The notes: generated by a model from the sequence alone, not told the origin. 64,000 nucleotides of DNA from Akebia trifoliata (GCA_017979445.1 CM030704.1:12693658-12757657), one strand, 5' to 3'. Positions 10,666 through 20,780 are shown, numbered from the stretch's first letter. Made by a program: numbers and translations.

Positions 10666-11043
10666 CATTCTTGGAGCATCAACAAGGAAAGGGAGAAAGC
10701 ATTCCCTCTCAGGAACTCCTGATTTGACTTTCTCATCCACCCAATCCCTCACATGATCCTCCAATGATTTACCACCGTTCGATTTCTTGCTTCTCTCCAA
10801 CGCTCCTCCGCGAATCAATCTCTTCTGATCTCTCCTCAAAACCTTAAACCCCACACCTGTCTTCTGAGAACGTAATCTCTGATCCCAACTGCCAAACCAA
10901 CCGTTCTCTTCATCTAAGGGTTTTGATTCAACAGGGTTTGGACACAAAGAGGAGTCTTCGCAAAGATCGGAGACTGGTGAGAGATTAGGGCAAGGAGAGA
11001 GTGCCAAAGAAGAGGACTCGAGGAGATTACTGAGGTCAGGCAT
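10666..11043 (-). CDS. ASHR3: ASHR3-like histone methyltransferase, coding exon 1
   Basis: This exon of 126 codons starts with ATG at 11043 (MPDLSNLLESSS). It encodes a Ser/Pro-rich N-terminus, a basic middle, and the conserved block DHVRDWVDEKV, SGVPE, CFLPFLVDAPRM just before the zinc finger, as in ASHR3. The donor is ATG|GTGATT at 10666. Reading past the donor meets a stop six codons later, which supports the splice. In Arabidopsis, ASHR3/SDG4 is a nuclear H3K36 methyltransferase acting in meristem cell division and stamen development. Here only the N-terminal 230 codons are seen and they have no disabling change, so the gene may be functional. The giant intron 2 is the main doubt. Confidence 0.88.
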
Positions 11044-11200
11044 GATAGTGAGAAGTACTGAATTAGGGTTTTAGGGCATATTTGTGAGAGGTTCAGTGGT
11101 TAATTTCTTTCTTGAGGTGGGCTGATTTTGTCAGAGAGAGGAACTGTTGATTGGGCGGGAAAACTAGAATTTAAGGGTGAGCGGGTTCAGATGTCTGGAA
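11044..11200 (-). promoter_or_regulatory. ASHR3-like promoter/5' UTR with E2F site and telo-box
   Basis: Minus strand, upstream of the ATG. An E2F consensus TTTCCCGC lies at 11162-11155 in a TTTTCCCGCCC context, about 115 bp before the start codon. A telo-box (AAACCCTAA) lies at 11071-11063. This pair is typical of plant genes expressed in dividing cells. No strong TATA box is obvious. Palindromic repeats begin 150 bp further upstream, so the promoter is probably compact. Confidence 0.65.
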
Positions 11201-11344
11201 GACGAAATTACTGAAATATTTGATAATTTGTTTAAAATTACAAGATTACCTCTGCTAGTATGCGCTTGAGGGATAGCCAAGCGAGAATATATAGTCACGA
11301 TAGGTGGACAATATGCTAAACAAAGTGTTTTGTCTTATAAAAAG

Positions 11345-11600
11345 TTTTGGAATTGGCTGATTTTTTGTGAGAATGATCTCTATAGTGAGGGGATCATTCT
11401 TGCAAAAAATCAACATATTCTAAAATTGCTAACACCAGTTTACAAGTTAAAGAATCGTGAACTATTCATTTTAATCGTTAGTTTGTAAACCACTTGTCAT
11501 AGGATTAGAAATTTTAGAATCAACTGATTTTTTGTGAGGATGATCCACTCATCATAAAGATCATCCTCGCAAAAAAGGAGCCCATTCCGAAACTATTTTG
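11345..11600. repeat. Two long hairpin units (imperfect palindromes)
   Basis: Unit 1 (11345-11425) pairs TTGGCTGATTTTTTGTGAGA and following bases with GATCATTCTTGCAAAAAATC. Unit 2 (11509-11600) pairs CAACTGATTTTTTGTGAGGA with TCATCCTCGCAAAAAAGGAG. Each has arms of about 35 bp and a short loop. The same unit recurs split at 11740-11776 / 20490-20540 and again at 20608-20702. They probably belong to one foldback-type non-autonomous element. Confidence 0.75.
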
Positions 11601-11671
11601 TCATATAGGACTAAACGTTGTCTAGAACATTGTCTAAAATGTTGTCTATGGAATGCTACCCATATATATAG

Positions 11672-11776
11672 GGGAGCGTTCATGTGCCATAAGTAAAAAA
11701 CATATGTAAAAATAATCATTTTTCAAAATATAGGTTAGAAATTTCAGATTGAACTGATTTTTTGTAAGATGATCTC
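11672..11776. mobile_element. Left half of a palindromic element split by a gypsy element
   Basis: Starting GGGGAGCGTTCATGTGCC, this half is an imperfect reverse complement of the right half at 20490-20780. Shared blocks are CATTTTTCAAAATATAGGTT with its continuation, and the TTCAGATTGAACTGATTTTT hairpin arm. The gypsy element 11777-20489 sits at the tip of this hairpin. The original element would be about 0.4 kb with terminal inverted repeats of more than 100 bp and no coding capacity. Confidence 0.65.
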
Positions 11777-12337
11777 TGTTGATGTGGAATCGAATTTTAC
11801 CTTGATCAACTATGCTCTATTGAACCGAAGTAGCTCCTAAGTTCCTCCTATAAACATCAGTGTGGTACCTACCAATAATCTTTCGACGCTCAAGTTAGAG
11901 TTGCAGAAGTAAAAGTATTTAAGAAAAACAATAGTTTCAACCTTTGTTTTCTCAGCCAAAAAGATCCATATTCCACCATTGATTCCTTTATTTACAAGAA
12001 TTTCCCTTAAATCAAGGTTTCCCCTTTAATCAGGATTCGATTATGGTGAATCTCCTAATTACAAGGATCCTAAACGAAATTTGAATATCTGAGATTGAGT
12101 TCAAGATTCTTGAGAGATCTCTGGACTTGACATGCATGATCCATGATTATGCAGATACCTGAATTAGCAAGCTAGGTTTTCCCTTAAGCTATCATGCCCT
12201 GCCAATCAGACTAGAAGTTACTACCTTGATCTACCCTACTGTTGGGCAAGATTGGATTTACTGGTTCGTTCCAAGTACTACTTACTCATCCAAGATACAT
12301 GTACGGTCTAGATTACATATCAATATTACCCTCTACA
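11777..12337 (-). repeat. G1 3' LTR
   Basis: This 561-bp LTR pairs with 19922-20489. Both copies share the TCGA.TTTTACCTTGAT start, the central block CTTAGATTGGTTCC-poor TTTCCC...AATC.GGATTCGATTATG, and the ...CAATATTACCCTCTACA end. Many substitutions and small indels between the two copies indicate an old insertion. Confidence 0.85.
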
Positions 12338-12596
12338 TTTACCCACACTCGAGAAGTCACTAAGTCTCATCGTCTTCTCGAAACATGTATCTCTTTCTTG
12401 ATTGGTTGTCATTATGTCTCATAATTACTTTTTGTCGTTAACACCTTAATGCATTAAATGCAATGGTTGAAACGATTCGTCTCTCATCTGGAGTTGTATA
12501 CATGCTCCATTAACATTCTCACTAGACTCAAGGGCTACGATGGTTAATTTGGAAAAGGTTATCCTATGTAAGCGTACATCCTTCTCATTGCCCTAT

Positions 12597-12604
12597 TATA
12601 AATA
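12597..12604 (+). promoter_or_regulatory. TATA box of the antisense gene in G1
   Basis: TATAAATA in the context CCCTATTATAAATAAGGG lies 156 bp upstream of the plus-strand ATG at 12760. A pyrimidine-rich leader (12620-12758) follows, typical of plant Pol II transcripts. The box is oriented against the retrotransposon's own transcript. Confidence 0.6.
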
Positions 12605-12759
12605 AGGGATCCCCAATCGCTTTCCATTTCTATCGTCTCTTTGCCTTTGCGAATTCCTCTTTTAGTGCCTCTGAAGTCTTCTAGACCTTTTGCCATTTTT
12701 TTACCTCTCTCGTTTAGAGGTAGTTTTCTACTTTCCATTTTACTTTTTACTTCTTTTTA

Positions 12760-13690
12760 ATGGCTATCAACATTGTTCGACTTCATAAAGATTTCTTAAT
12801 CCCCACCACTAAGTCTGTTAGGGTTTGCAAAAACTCTAACAACCCTAACGAATGTCGTTCAAAAGTAATCTTAATTTACGTTGGCATAAGCTTCCTTCTC
12901 TCTCCCTTCATTAGGGAGGTGTTAAGCAAAATCAATCGGGCCCCAGGCCAAATGTCAGGCAACTTATACTACCTGGTGGAAAAGGTGGAGAAATTGGAAA
13001 TTACCCTCAACCACTTCCTTTCCAAGTACAACCTGAAGGCCATCCCTCAACGCCTTGGTTACTACTCGTTATCCTCTAAGAATGCAATTGTCGCCCTGGT
13101 GCATTCCCTTCCCAATGCTAACAAAAGGTGATACAAGGAGACCTTAATCATCTTTAGGGATTGGGAGTTTGGCTCAGGTGTCTCTCATGAGGGTTTCCGG
13201 GCTCCTCAGGTCTTCCAAAGTAAACAATGATTTTGGCTTATGGTAATATTTGCTTTCTGCTACACCTTTTCTAATCTGACTTTGGCTCCTTTACAGATTC
13301 TTATGTCCATTCCGCTGTAAAGGCTACGAAAAAACAACATCGAACGACCAAGGAAAAGAAGGAAGAACCAAAGGAGGCCCAAACGAGGGAAATTGGAGGG
13401 GAAAAGTCACATCTTTTGCCTCGCCCACTTGCAAGACGTGCTCCTGCTCATCCTTCCGAGCAAGTCGCAGAAAGTTCACCTTCACGCCCTTCTCTTTTTC
13501 TCTGCTAGCTTCCACATTCCCTATCACCAAACCCCTTTTTTGACATCATGAACATCGACCTCTCAGACTTCTCCCTCTCCCTCCCTTGTTCTACTACAGC
13601 TCACCCACCCTTTTGCGAATAGAGCAAAAAGAAGAAGAATTTGGCTCCTCATGACACCAAGCGGGCTATTGGAGCTGAGCAACTAGCATT
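12760..13690 (+). pseudogene. Antisense gene (aORF) of G1, transposon-associated (PF04195-like)
   Basis: The plus strand starts at ATG 12760 (MAINIVRLHK). Its conserved part (about residues 45-75) reads FLLSPFIREVLSKINRAPGQ then MSGNLYYLVE, the pattern of the plant 'putative gypsy type transposon' family (PF04195). A TGA at 13129 replaces an expected Trp, after which the frame stays open (YKETLIIFRDWEF). An intron-like gap follows (GT near 13219, TTTACAG ending 13296), then a Lys/Glu- and Pro/Ser-rich exon to about 13690. Function is unknown. It is paralogous to 41389-43217. Such antisense ORFs between pol and the 3' LTR are a reported feature of Tat-lineage elements. 13700-14190 and 12338-12590 hold nothing else I recognise. 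Confidence 0.6.
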
Positions 13691-14199
13691 GGTTCGCAGT
13701 AAATAGGCTGCAATTGCTGGGTCTGAATCTTGTTTTTCATTTGAATCTTCACTATGTAATTGATCTTCATAGTTATTAAAAAAATTATTTTTCATTTGAA
13801 TCTTCACTATGTAATCAATCTTCACAGTTAATGAATTTTTTTCCATATACAAAATCTTGCTTTTCATTTTGGCTTGTTCTATTTTACTAAACCATTACAG
13901 TGATCTTATTCTGCATCTCATACTTAACCATTGTAATGCTCTTATTCGAATAATATTTGTTTTGGTTTTGCACCCTATTTCTTCCCCCAGGTGCTATCTT
14001 AGGTTTTTTCTACCTTAAGTAGCACCTATCTGAGATGATAAGTACATTACGTCACCAAATGTCGTCACGATTGACTTAAATATCCAATTACTAGCAGGCA
14101 TCTCTCTAACTCCTGAGCTGTTAGGGGTAGTACTTCGTCATTATAGCGCAATGGCCTTGTTATCATTTTGGGCAGTAGAGGTCATTCAGGACTCTAAGC

Positions 14200-14515
14200 C
14201 ATATAGGGATGAACTCCATTGCTTTGCCACTCTAGATAGAGCAAGGTTACTTAGACCCTAACCCACAAAAGGGGGCCAACTCTGTGTTTTATCATTCCGA
14301 ACAAAACAAGGTCACTGCCATTTCTGATAGAGCAAGGTCACTAAGATCCTGAACCACAAAAAGGCCCAACGTAGTACTTTGTCATTCCGGAGAGAGCAAG
14401 GTCACTAGATCCTGACCCACAAGAAGGTCCAACTTAATGTTTTGCCACTCAGGACAGAGTAAGGTCACTAAAACCCTGACCCACAAAAGGGTCCAACTTT
14501 TAACTTTAGCACACA
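14200..14515. repeat. Minisatellite in the 3' region of G1
   Basis: There are about four to five copies of a unit of roughly 70 bp. Each contains AGAGCAAGGTCACTA, then GACCCACAAAAAGG and TTTGCCACTC-type words. The array sits between the antisense gene and the integrase end. This is the hypervariable zone in which plant gypsy elements are known to seed satellites. Confidence 0.75.
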
Positions 14516-14599
14516 AGCCATATTATTACTTTGGATGATAGAGGTTTCTTAGGACCCCGAATCACGCAAGACTAAACTTAGGATGCACAAAATAAAAAT

Positions 14600-15760
14600 A
14601 AAAAAATTTCCTTTATTAATAATATTTCTTGAGGTTACATGTATTCCAAGGTCTAGGCAACTCAAGACCTGACATAGTAGCCAAATAATAGATTCCCTTT
14701 TGACCAACTTTTATAATTTTGTATGGCCCTTCCCAATTTGGTCCTAAATTCCTATCGTTTAGCTTTTCTATATTCTGATAAACCCTACATAGTACTATCT
14801 CTCCTTCTTTGAATTGTCTTTGGTGAACTTTCTTGTTGAAGTATCTTTACAGCTTCTAATGGTAACTTTTACTCTTATCAGTATTGTTTATTGCTTTTCT
14901 TCAAGCAGGTCAAAGTCTGTTACTATCTGTTTGTTGTTCTAATCGATTTGATCCAACTTCAAACGTGACATAAGGAAACTATTTTTGGTAGGTATCACTG
15001 TCTCAATTCCATAAGCCATAGTGACTGGAAATAACACAATAGAGGTTCTAGCAGTTGTCCTATAGGCCCATAATATTTCGTGCAACACTACTATTCATTT
15101 ATCCTTCGCTTCTCCTAACCTTCTCTTTAATATGTCAATGAGTACCTTATTTGTAGCTTCAACTTGACCATTTCCTTGTGGATATTGCGATGAAGAGAAC
15201 AACTACGTTATCCCATGGTCCTTATAAAATGACTTGATCTGCTTACTTATGAACTGTGTCCCATTATCCGATACTATTGTACGAGGCAGACCAAATCGAT
15301 AGATAATGTTCTCCTAGATAAACTTCTGAACTTCCCACTAATGAATCCAAGACAGAAAGACTGCTTCTGCCCACTTAGTGAAGTAATCGGTTGCCTAGCT
15401 GGAGGGTTAGATCTGTTGGTGTTCTAAACAATGGACTGATCAAGTCTATCCCCCATTATACAAAAAGCCATGGGTTGACTATTAAATTGAGTTGAATGAT
15501 TGGTTAATGGATGATTTTCCCATGTTTTTGGCAATTATCGCAACGTCTAACATGCAAGACAACATCTTTTTGTAAATATGGCCAGAAATACCCTTGGGAG
15601 AGTACTTTATGCGCCAACAAACTTGTACTTAAATGATTCCCATAGTTCCCTTCATGGATTCCACCCAACACTTCTTCTGTATTTTCCAGTATTAGGCAGG
15701 GTAACAATGTCTTTCCCATGAATTTTTTGTACAACTATCCATCCAAGAAGGTATAGCATT
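14600..15760 (-). pseudogene. G1 integrase
   Basis: Minus strand. The zinc-binding N-terminus lies at 15504-15734, with the two His in HEGNYGNHLS and LLAHKV and the pair CDNCQK. The core follows at 15100-15430. The first catalytic Asp appears to be in ATDYFTKWAEAV, the second in LPRTIVSDNGTQF and the Glu in GQVEATNK. All three catalytic acids (DDE) can be read, but single stops (for example after YKDHGIT) and small frame breaks interrupt it. The C-terminal domain runs to about 14600. It would insert element cDNA into the host genome if intact. Confidence 0.82.
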
Positions 15761-15799
15761 TTACTCTGGCCTTTACTCTTCTTGCCTTTTTAGGATCGT

Positions 15800-16640
15800 C
15801 AGGCAGCTGCCCTGATTAGAGGAAGGCAATAATTGGATTCATCCACTCCTAATCCTTTGTTATTACTACTAGGCTCACTTATTCAGGCTCATCAATCAAT
15901 GGTCTTTCTTGGAAACCAAGTGGGAGTTCTTTCTTTTCTCATCATGTTAGCATTAATGCTACATAGGCTAGTGCATCTACATTTCTATTATCCGATCAAG
16001 GTATACGCTCTACCCTTACTTTTTCAATTTTAAGCTTGGTAGATCTAATCTTCTCTTGGTAAAGCTGCATTCTGGGCACTCATGCCTCGAATGTTTCGTT
16101 CACGTGGTTGACCACTAGCTACAAGTCACTATAGGTTGTAACTTCCTTTATTCCCAACCCCATCAACATGTTTAGATCAAGCAACATTGCCTCATATTCT
16201 GCTTCGTTGTTTGATGCTCTGAATCCTAGTCTGGCTGTCTTTCTGAGTTTGGTACCGTCGAGCGTAAATACCATTGCTCTAATTCTAGAGCCTTCCATGT
16301 TTCAAGATCCATCCATGTAGACTTTCCATCCTAGTGGGTTACTTGATTCTTTCCATTTCTTCGTATTCTCCAACTCTTCTATATGTAAGTCTGCATTTTC
16401 TTCTATTGGGAAGTCAACTAAGAAATTGGCAAACGCTTGTCCCTTCAATGATTCCTTAGGCTTGTATTCGAGCCCAAACTTAGTCAATTGAACCGCCACT
16501 TTGTCATTCTGCCTGACCCTTATTTTTTTTCCAATACTGACTTCAACGGTTACTTAGTAACTACCTAAACGTTATGTGTCTGAAAATAAGGTTTCAGTCG
16601 AAGGGTTGTGTAGACTAAGGCCAGGCCCATCTTTTTAATT
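15800..16640 (-). pseudogene. G1 RNase H region
   Basis: Minus strand. At 16302-16499 the tether segment KFGLEYKPKESLKGQAFANF and then WKVYMDGS is visible. The latter carries the first Asp of the RNase H fold. The NNEAEYE-type Glu region reads at about 16200 (ASNNEAEYEAMLL-like). Stops and shifts occur. The domain would degrade the RNA strand of the RNA/DNA hybrid during reverse transcription. Confidence 0.7.
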
Positions 16641-17910
16641 TTTGAGTACCTAGTTTTCGCATCTGTGAACATCTTACTAAGGAAATAGATGGGCTGCTTT
16701 GCTACTATCAATACTCTGACCAAGATTGAGCTGAACGGGGCATTCTAAAATGGCTAGGTACAATCCAAGCTCCTCCCTAACTTTTGATTTTAAAAGGATT
16801 GGTGATCGTCTCAAGTACTTTTTCAACTCAACAAAAGCACGTTCACATTCATCTGTCCATTCAAATTTGATATTTTTATACAACAACTGGTATAAAGGTC
16901 TACACTTGTTTGAAGATCTGGATATGAATCTATTTAGAATTGTTACCCTTCCCATGAGCTTCTGGACCTATTTCTAGATCTTCGGAGTAAGCATCTCGAG
17001 CAATACTCTGATCTACTTTAGATTAACTTTTATCCCCTTTTCGTTAGCAAGTAACCTAAGAACTTTCCTAATGTTAACATAAAAGTGCACTTCTTAGGGT
17101 TAAACTTCATCCCAACTTTTCTTACTCCTAAAAATACCTCTTCCAGATTTGTGATGTGATCTTCATTCTTTTTACTCTTCACCAACAAATCGTCGATGTA
17201 AACTTTTGTAGTTTTCCTAATAGGTCTCTAAAAAGCTTCCTTTAATAACCTTTGGTAGGTTGTTCCTGTATTTTTAGCTTGAAGGGCATGACTTTATAAT
17301 AGTAGAGTCATTGTTCGATGATGAAGGTCGTCTTCTCTTGATCCTTAGTGCAGAGCTAAATATGATTGTATCTAGAGTAGACATCCATAAAGGACAATCT
17401 TTCATGGCCTGACATGACATCTACTAATTGGTCAATCCTAGGTATTGGGAACCTATCCTTTAGGTAGGTTTTATTTAGGTTTGTAAAGTAGATACATACC
17501 CTGACCTTCCCATTCTTTTTCGGTACTGTCACAATGTTGGTTATCTATTCAGGAAACTGCACTTCCCTAATGAATCTTGCTCTAATCAACTTATTTACTT
17601 CTTCATTTACCATTTCCCTCAGGTACAGTGTTAACCTCCTTAGCTTTTGCTTTACTGGTCTCACGCTTGGCTTGACATTTAAGTGATGGTAGATCATTTC
17701 AAGACTAATTCCTAGCATCTCTTCTATCGACCAAACGAAAACATCATTGTTTGCCTTCAAACAGTTTGTTAAATCCTCTAGTTCTTTCAGATCCAACTCT
17801 TCCCTTACTCTAATCTGCATTCCTTCTCCTATGTCAACCATTCTTACATTCTCCAAGCATAGGGTTTCATCATATGCACCTTCCCTCATTATAATTGTTA
17901 TTGCTGACAT
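16640..17910 (-). pseudogene. G1 reverse transcriptase
   Basis: Minus strand. The N-terminal part at 17545-17910 reads NDVFVWSIEEMLGIS, HLNVKPSVRPVKQKLRR and FIREVQFPE, followed by VPKKNGKVRVC. The catalytic box is VYIDDLLVKS (YIDD) near 17185. The connection domain is at 16677-16955 (GRVTILNRFIS, PLYQLL, FEWTDECERAF). Several in-frame stops (for example before ITNIV and after CTKDQ) make it non-functional, although the YxDD motif survives. Confidence 0.85.
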
Positions 17911-17989
17911 TCTCCTTGTGCATACTCTTCTTGACCCAAAGTGTATACTTGAGTTGTTATTTGGTCTCCCTTAATGTCCTACATCCCCT

Positions 17990-18330
17990 ACGATGTTGGG
18001 AACCTCAAGACCTGATAGTACTCGATGGGACAGTCCTCATCTCATGCATTCACCATCTCTCAATAATGGCGTTATATAGTGAGCTTGCTTCAACAATCAT
18101 AAACCTGGTCATTTGCCTAAATAGGCAGACCTATCTCCCCCCATGGCTGGGTTGCTCTTTTATCAAATCTAATCAAAATGGGCTCTTGTTTTGAGTCAAT
18201 ATACTTTTGTTTAGCTATATCTCCTAGAAAGCCGAGGCGTACAAGATGTCGATTGAATTGCCGCTATCAATCAACACTTTCTTAAGAATAAAGGTGCCAA
18301 TTTGAAGGATTACCACTAGAGCGTCATAGT
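17990..18330 (-). pseudogene. G1 aspartic protease
   Basis: Minus strand. The active-site segment VLIDSGNSIDIL, with the D-S-G triad, is readable near 18262. A TRFMIVEASS-like stretch follows near 18075-18110. The region joins directly to the RT N-terminus. It would process the Gag-Pol polyprotein in the virus-like particle. The local frame is open around the active site but broken elsewhere. Confidence 0.7.
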
Positions 18331-18699
18331 GTAACCTAACCATACCTTCTAAGTCCTTCTAAGTGAAGGCCATTTCCTATTTGTTGTATGTTTCAATCTG
18401 CTCTATGGGTTCATTCCTAGTCATGTAGACGTGCATGAAATGTTCTGCCCATCGTATCTTTACTCTCTTATCGTTTTTGTTCGACCTTGACTTCTTATGC
18501 TCCTAGTTCAAGATTACATGAATCACTGCAACCCTTCCATCCTGACCTTTCACAGGAGAGTACTCTAACCTTTGATTCCCTTCTTAGGGACATTTTGGTA
18601 GTTTTCTTCTTGTCAGGTCTCCCAACAAACCCTATTCTATCAACCTCTACAACAAACTTCTCAGAGCTTGACATTTGTTGGCAGCATGGGCTCAAACTT

Positions 18700-19868
18700 T
18701 ATGGAATGCACATTATTTCTCATCCTACTTTATCTAATCTTGTCGGAGTGGCCCTGACCATTCAAAATAGGGCTCATTTACTATAAGAGGTAGGATCTCA
18801 CTAGGGACATGGGGAAAACATCCCCTCTTTCTTCTATTTTTTATTTTTCTTAGGCTATACTATCATTTTCTTCAATTGTGGCTGCTACTGCTTGCTAGGC
18901 TTGGCCATTGTGTTTATTATTTTACTTTTTTGACCAAATTTCAAAGATCATCTTCTACTCAGATGTATTTCTTTGCTCTTTTGAACAACTTACTCAGCGT
19001 TTCTAGCCTCTTCTTCACCAGATACTTGTAAAATCTTGAGCTAGATGACAAAAAGTTCTTGAAAGTCACCACTACAGTTCTCTCATCATAGCGCTCTAGG
19101 AGATGGTCTCTTATCTAAATCTCCTCATAAAATTTCTGAGGCTTTCTCTTTGGTGCATTTGCATACTGAGTAGAGCATCATGCTATGAGTGTAGAACTCC
19201 TCAAAAGAAGCTATTAATCGACTTGATAGCTTGTGGAACCAAGTTAGGACATTTTCTTTCAAGCTAAAAAGAAACAACCTACACATCAAACCTTCGTTCC
19301 CCTTCCACAAAGTCATCATCTATCGAAAGTGGAAAAAATGTTCAATTAGATCCTTTATTCTTAAATAGGGGGTGAAGCATGGTGGTACAAACTTCCTTGA
19401 AATCTCTTCAGACAAGATTTCAGTCGTGAAAGGTGATTTTTGAATTCTCTTAACAGCCTATGCAACCACCAAGTTGATATCAGTACTTTTTACTATCTCA
19501 TTTTCTATTCAAATCATATCTCTGACCTCTTCTCTCGTCAAACCCATTGTGGACTCAACTCGAGTTGTTGTGGTGGTCGTGGCTTTAGTGTCTTCCCTCC
19601 CACTTGGGTTTCGCGATCGAGAACTCCTGTTTGCATTTGAAAGGTGTGCATCTCTCTCATGAGGTGGGAGGTCTTGACCTTCTTTCTATTGGTTCTCTAT
19701 GCGTTGATTCAGCACCTGGTTCTATTCATATAAGTCATCCATTTTCTTTTGCATCTCCTATTATTGCCTTCTCATGGCTTCTAATTAATTCAAGATAGTA
19801 GTCTCCATAATGGGCGCCACAGGAGGATGATGAGAGTTTCCCTCGGTTGATCTAGTAGTTCTCGACAT
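18700..19868 (-). pseudogene. G1 gag
   Basis: Minus strand. The start codon at 19868 begins MSRTTRSTEGNSHHPP, about 30 bp inside the element from the PBS-like site, followed by a charged, Gln-rich segment. The retrotransposon Gag core lies at 19125-19390. It includes a FVPPCFTPYL motif, the block GNEGLMCRLFLFSLKENVLT, and then WFHKLSSRLIASFEEF. Gag forms the cytoplasmic virus-like particle. Internal stops (after TTILN and others) disable it. 18330-18700 includes the poorly conserved gag-protease linker. Confidence 0.75.
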
Positions 19869-19897
19869 TGTTTCAACTGAAATCAATTTTCTGTAGT

Positions 19898-19918
19898 GGG
19901 TCCCACGGATGACACCAA
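19898..19918 (-). other. G1 primer-binding-site region
   Basis: Directly inside the 5' LTR the minus strand reads TTGGTGTCATCCGTGGGACC. This is the familiar TTGGCGTCATCCGTGGGA-type sequence found after the 5' LTR of plant gypsy elements. A few bases separate it from the LTR end at 19922. The C-to-T change (GGC to GGT) fits cytosine decay. Confidence 0.6.
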
Positions 19919-19921
19919 ATT

Positions 19922-20489
19922 TGTAGAGGTGGACTCGAGTTTTACCTTGATTGACTCTGCTCTATTGAATTGAAATACCTCTTAAGTTCCTCCTATAAGC
20001 ACCGGTGTAGTACCTGCCAATAATCCTCCAACGCTCAAGTTAAAATTGAGACCTAACAATATTCAAGAAAAAACAATAGTTTTAGCCTTTGTTCACTCAA
20101 CCAAAAATATCCATATTCCACCATTGATTCCTTTATTTATAGGATCTTCCCTCCAATCAAAGTTTCCCTTTTAATCGGGATTCGATTATGGTGAATCCCC
20201 TGATTACAAGGATCATAAACGGAATTTGAATCTCTGAGATTGAGTTCAAGATTCTTGGGAGATCTCTGGACTTGACATGTGTGATCCATGATTATGCTGG
20301 ATTAGGTCTGCCTTGCTAAGTAGGCCAGGCCTCTCCTTAAGTTGTCCTTTCCTGCCAGTTAGACTAGACGCTACTACCTTGGTCTACCTTGCTGTTGGGC
20401 AGGATTGGATTTATTGGTTTATTCCAAGTACCACTTACTCAACTATGATACTGTATGGTCTAGATTATGTACCAATATTACCCTCTACA
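19922..20489 (-). repeat. G1 5' LTR
   Basis: This 568-bp LTR begins (plus strand) TGTAGAGGTGGACTCGAG and ends TTACCCTCTACA. It is paired with 11777-12337. A Pol II promoter is expected here, but no convincing TATA box was found on the minus strand. Confidence 0.87.
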
Positions 20490-20780
20490 ATCTATGGTGA
20501 GAAAATCATCTTCACAAAAAATCAGCTCAATCTGAAACTTCTAAATCCATAAAAAATGGTTTACAAATTATCGGTAAAAAATTGATAGTCCACATTCTAA
20601 ATCACTTTTGATGGGAGTAAAAGTTTCAGATTGGGCTGATTTTTTTAGGATGATCTTCTTATCATAGAAATCATCCTCATAAGAAATTAGTTCAATTAGA
20701 AACTTCTAACCCATATTTTGAAAAATGACTGTTTTTTTTTTAATTTTAACTTTTGCGGCCTCATGTATCATCGTACCCGA
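20490..20780. mobile_element. Right half of the palindromic element, plus one more hairpin
   Basis: This continues the element of 11672-11776. 20490-20546 completes the split hairpin (AATCATCTTCACAAAAAATC), and 20608-20702 is a further intact hairpin unit (TTTCAGATTGGGCTGATTTT paired with ...TTCAATTAGAAACTTCTA). The terminal block 20703-20780 is a reverse complement of 11672-11745. 20781-21355 shows nothing I recognise. Confidence 0.65.

Larger units (their letters stand above)
11777..20489 (-). mobile_element. Complete Ty3-gypsy (Tat-type) element, G1
   Basis: The element runs on the minus strand. The 5' LTR is 20489-19922 and the 3' LTR is 12337-11777. Ends are TGTAGAGG / CCTCTACA inverted repeats, the left copy having TGTTGATG. 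The flanks give a near-match 5-bp target duplication (ATCTC at 11772-11776, ATCTA at 20490-20494). Order on the minus strand: LTR, PBS-like site, gag, protease, RT, RNase H, integrase, minisatellite; then comes an opposite-strand gene before the 3' LTR. This domain order (RT-RNaseH-INT) is gypsy. Stops and frameshifts show it is inactive. Confidence 0.88.

Noticed and set aside
16750..18194. Plus-strand frames opposite the G1 polymerase (for example 17895-18194)
   Set aside because: They are complements of the RT and protease coding sequence, with no independent support; unlike 12760-13690 they lack a TATA box or family similarity.
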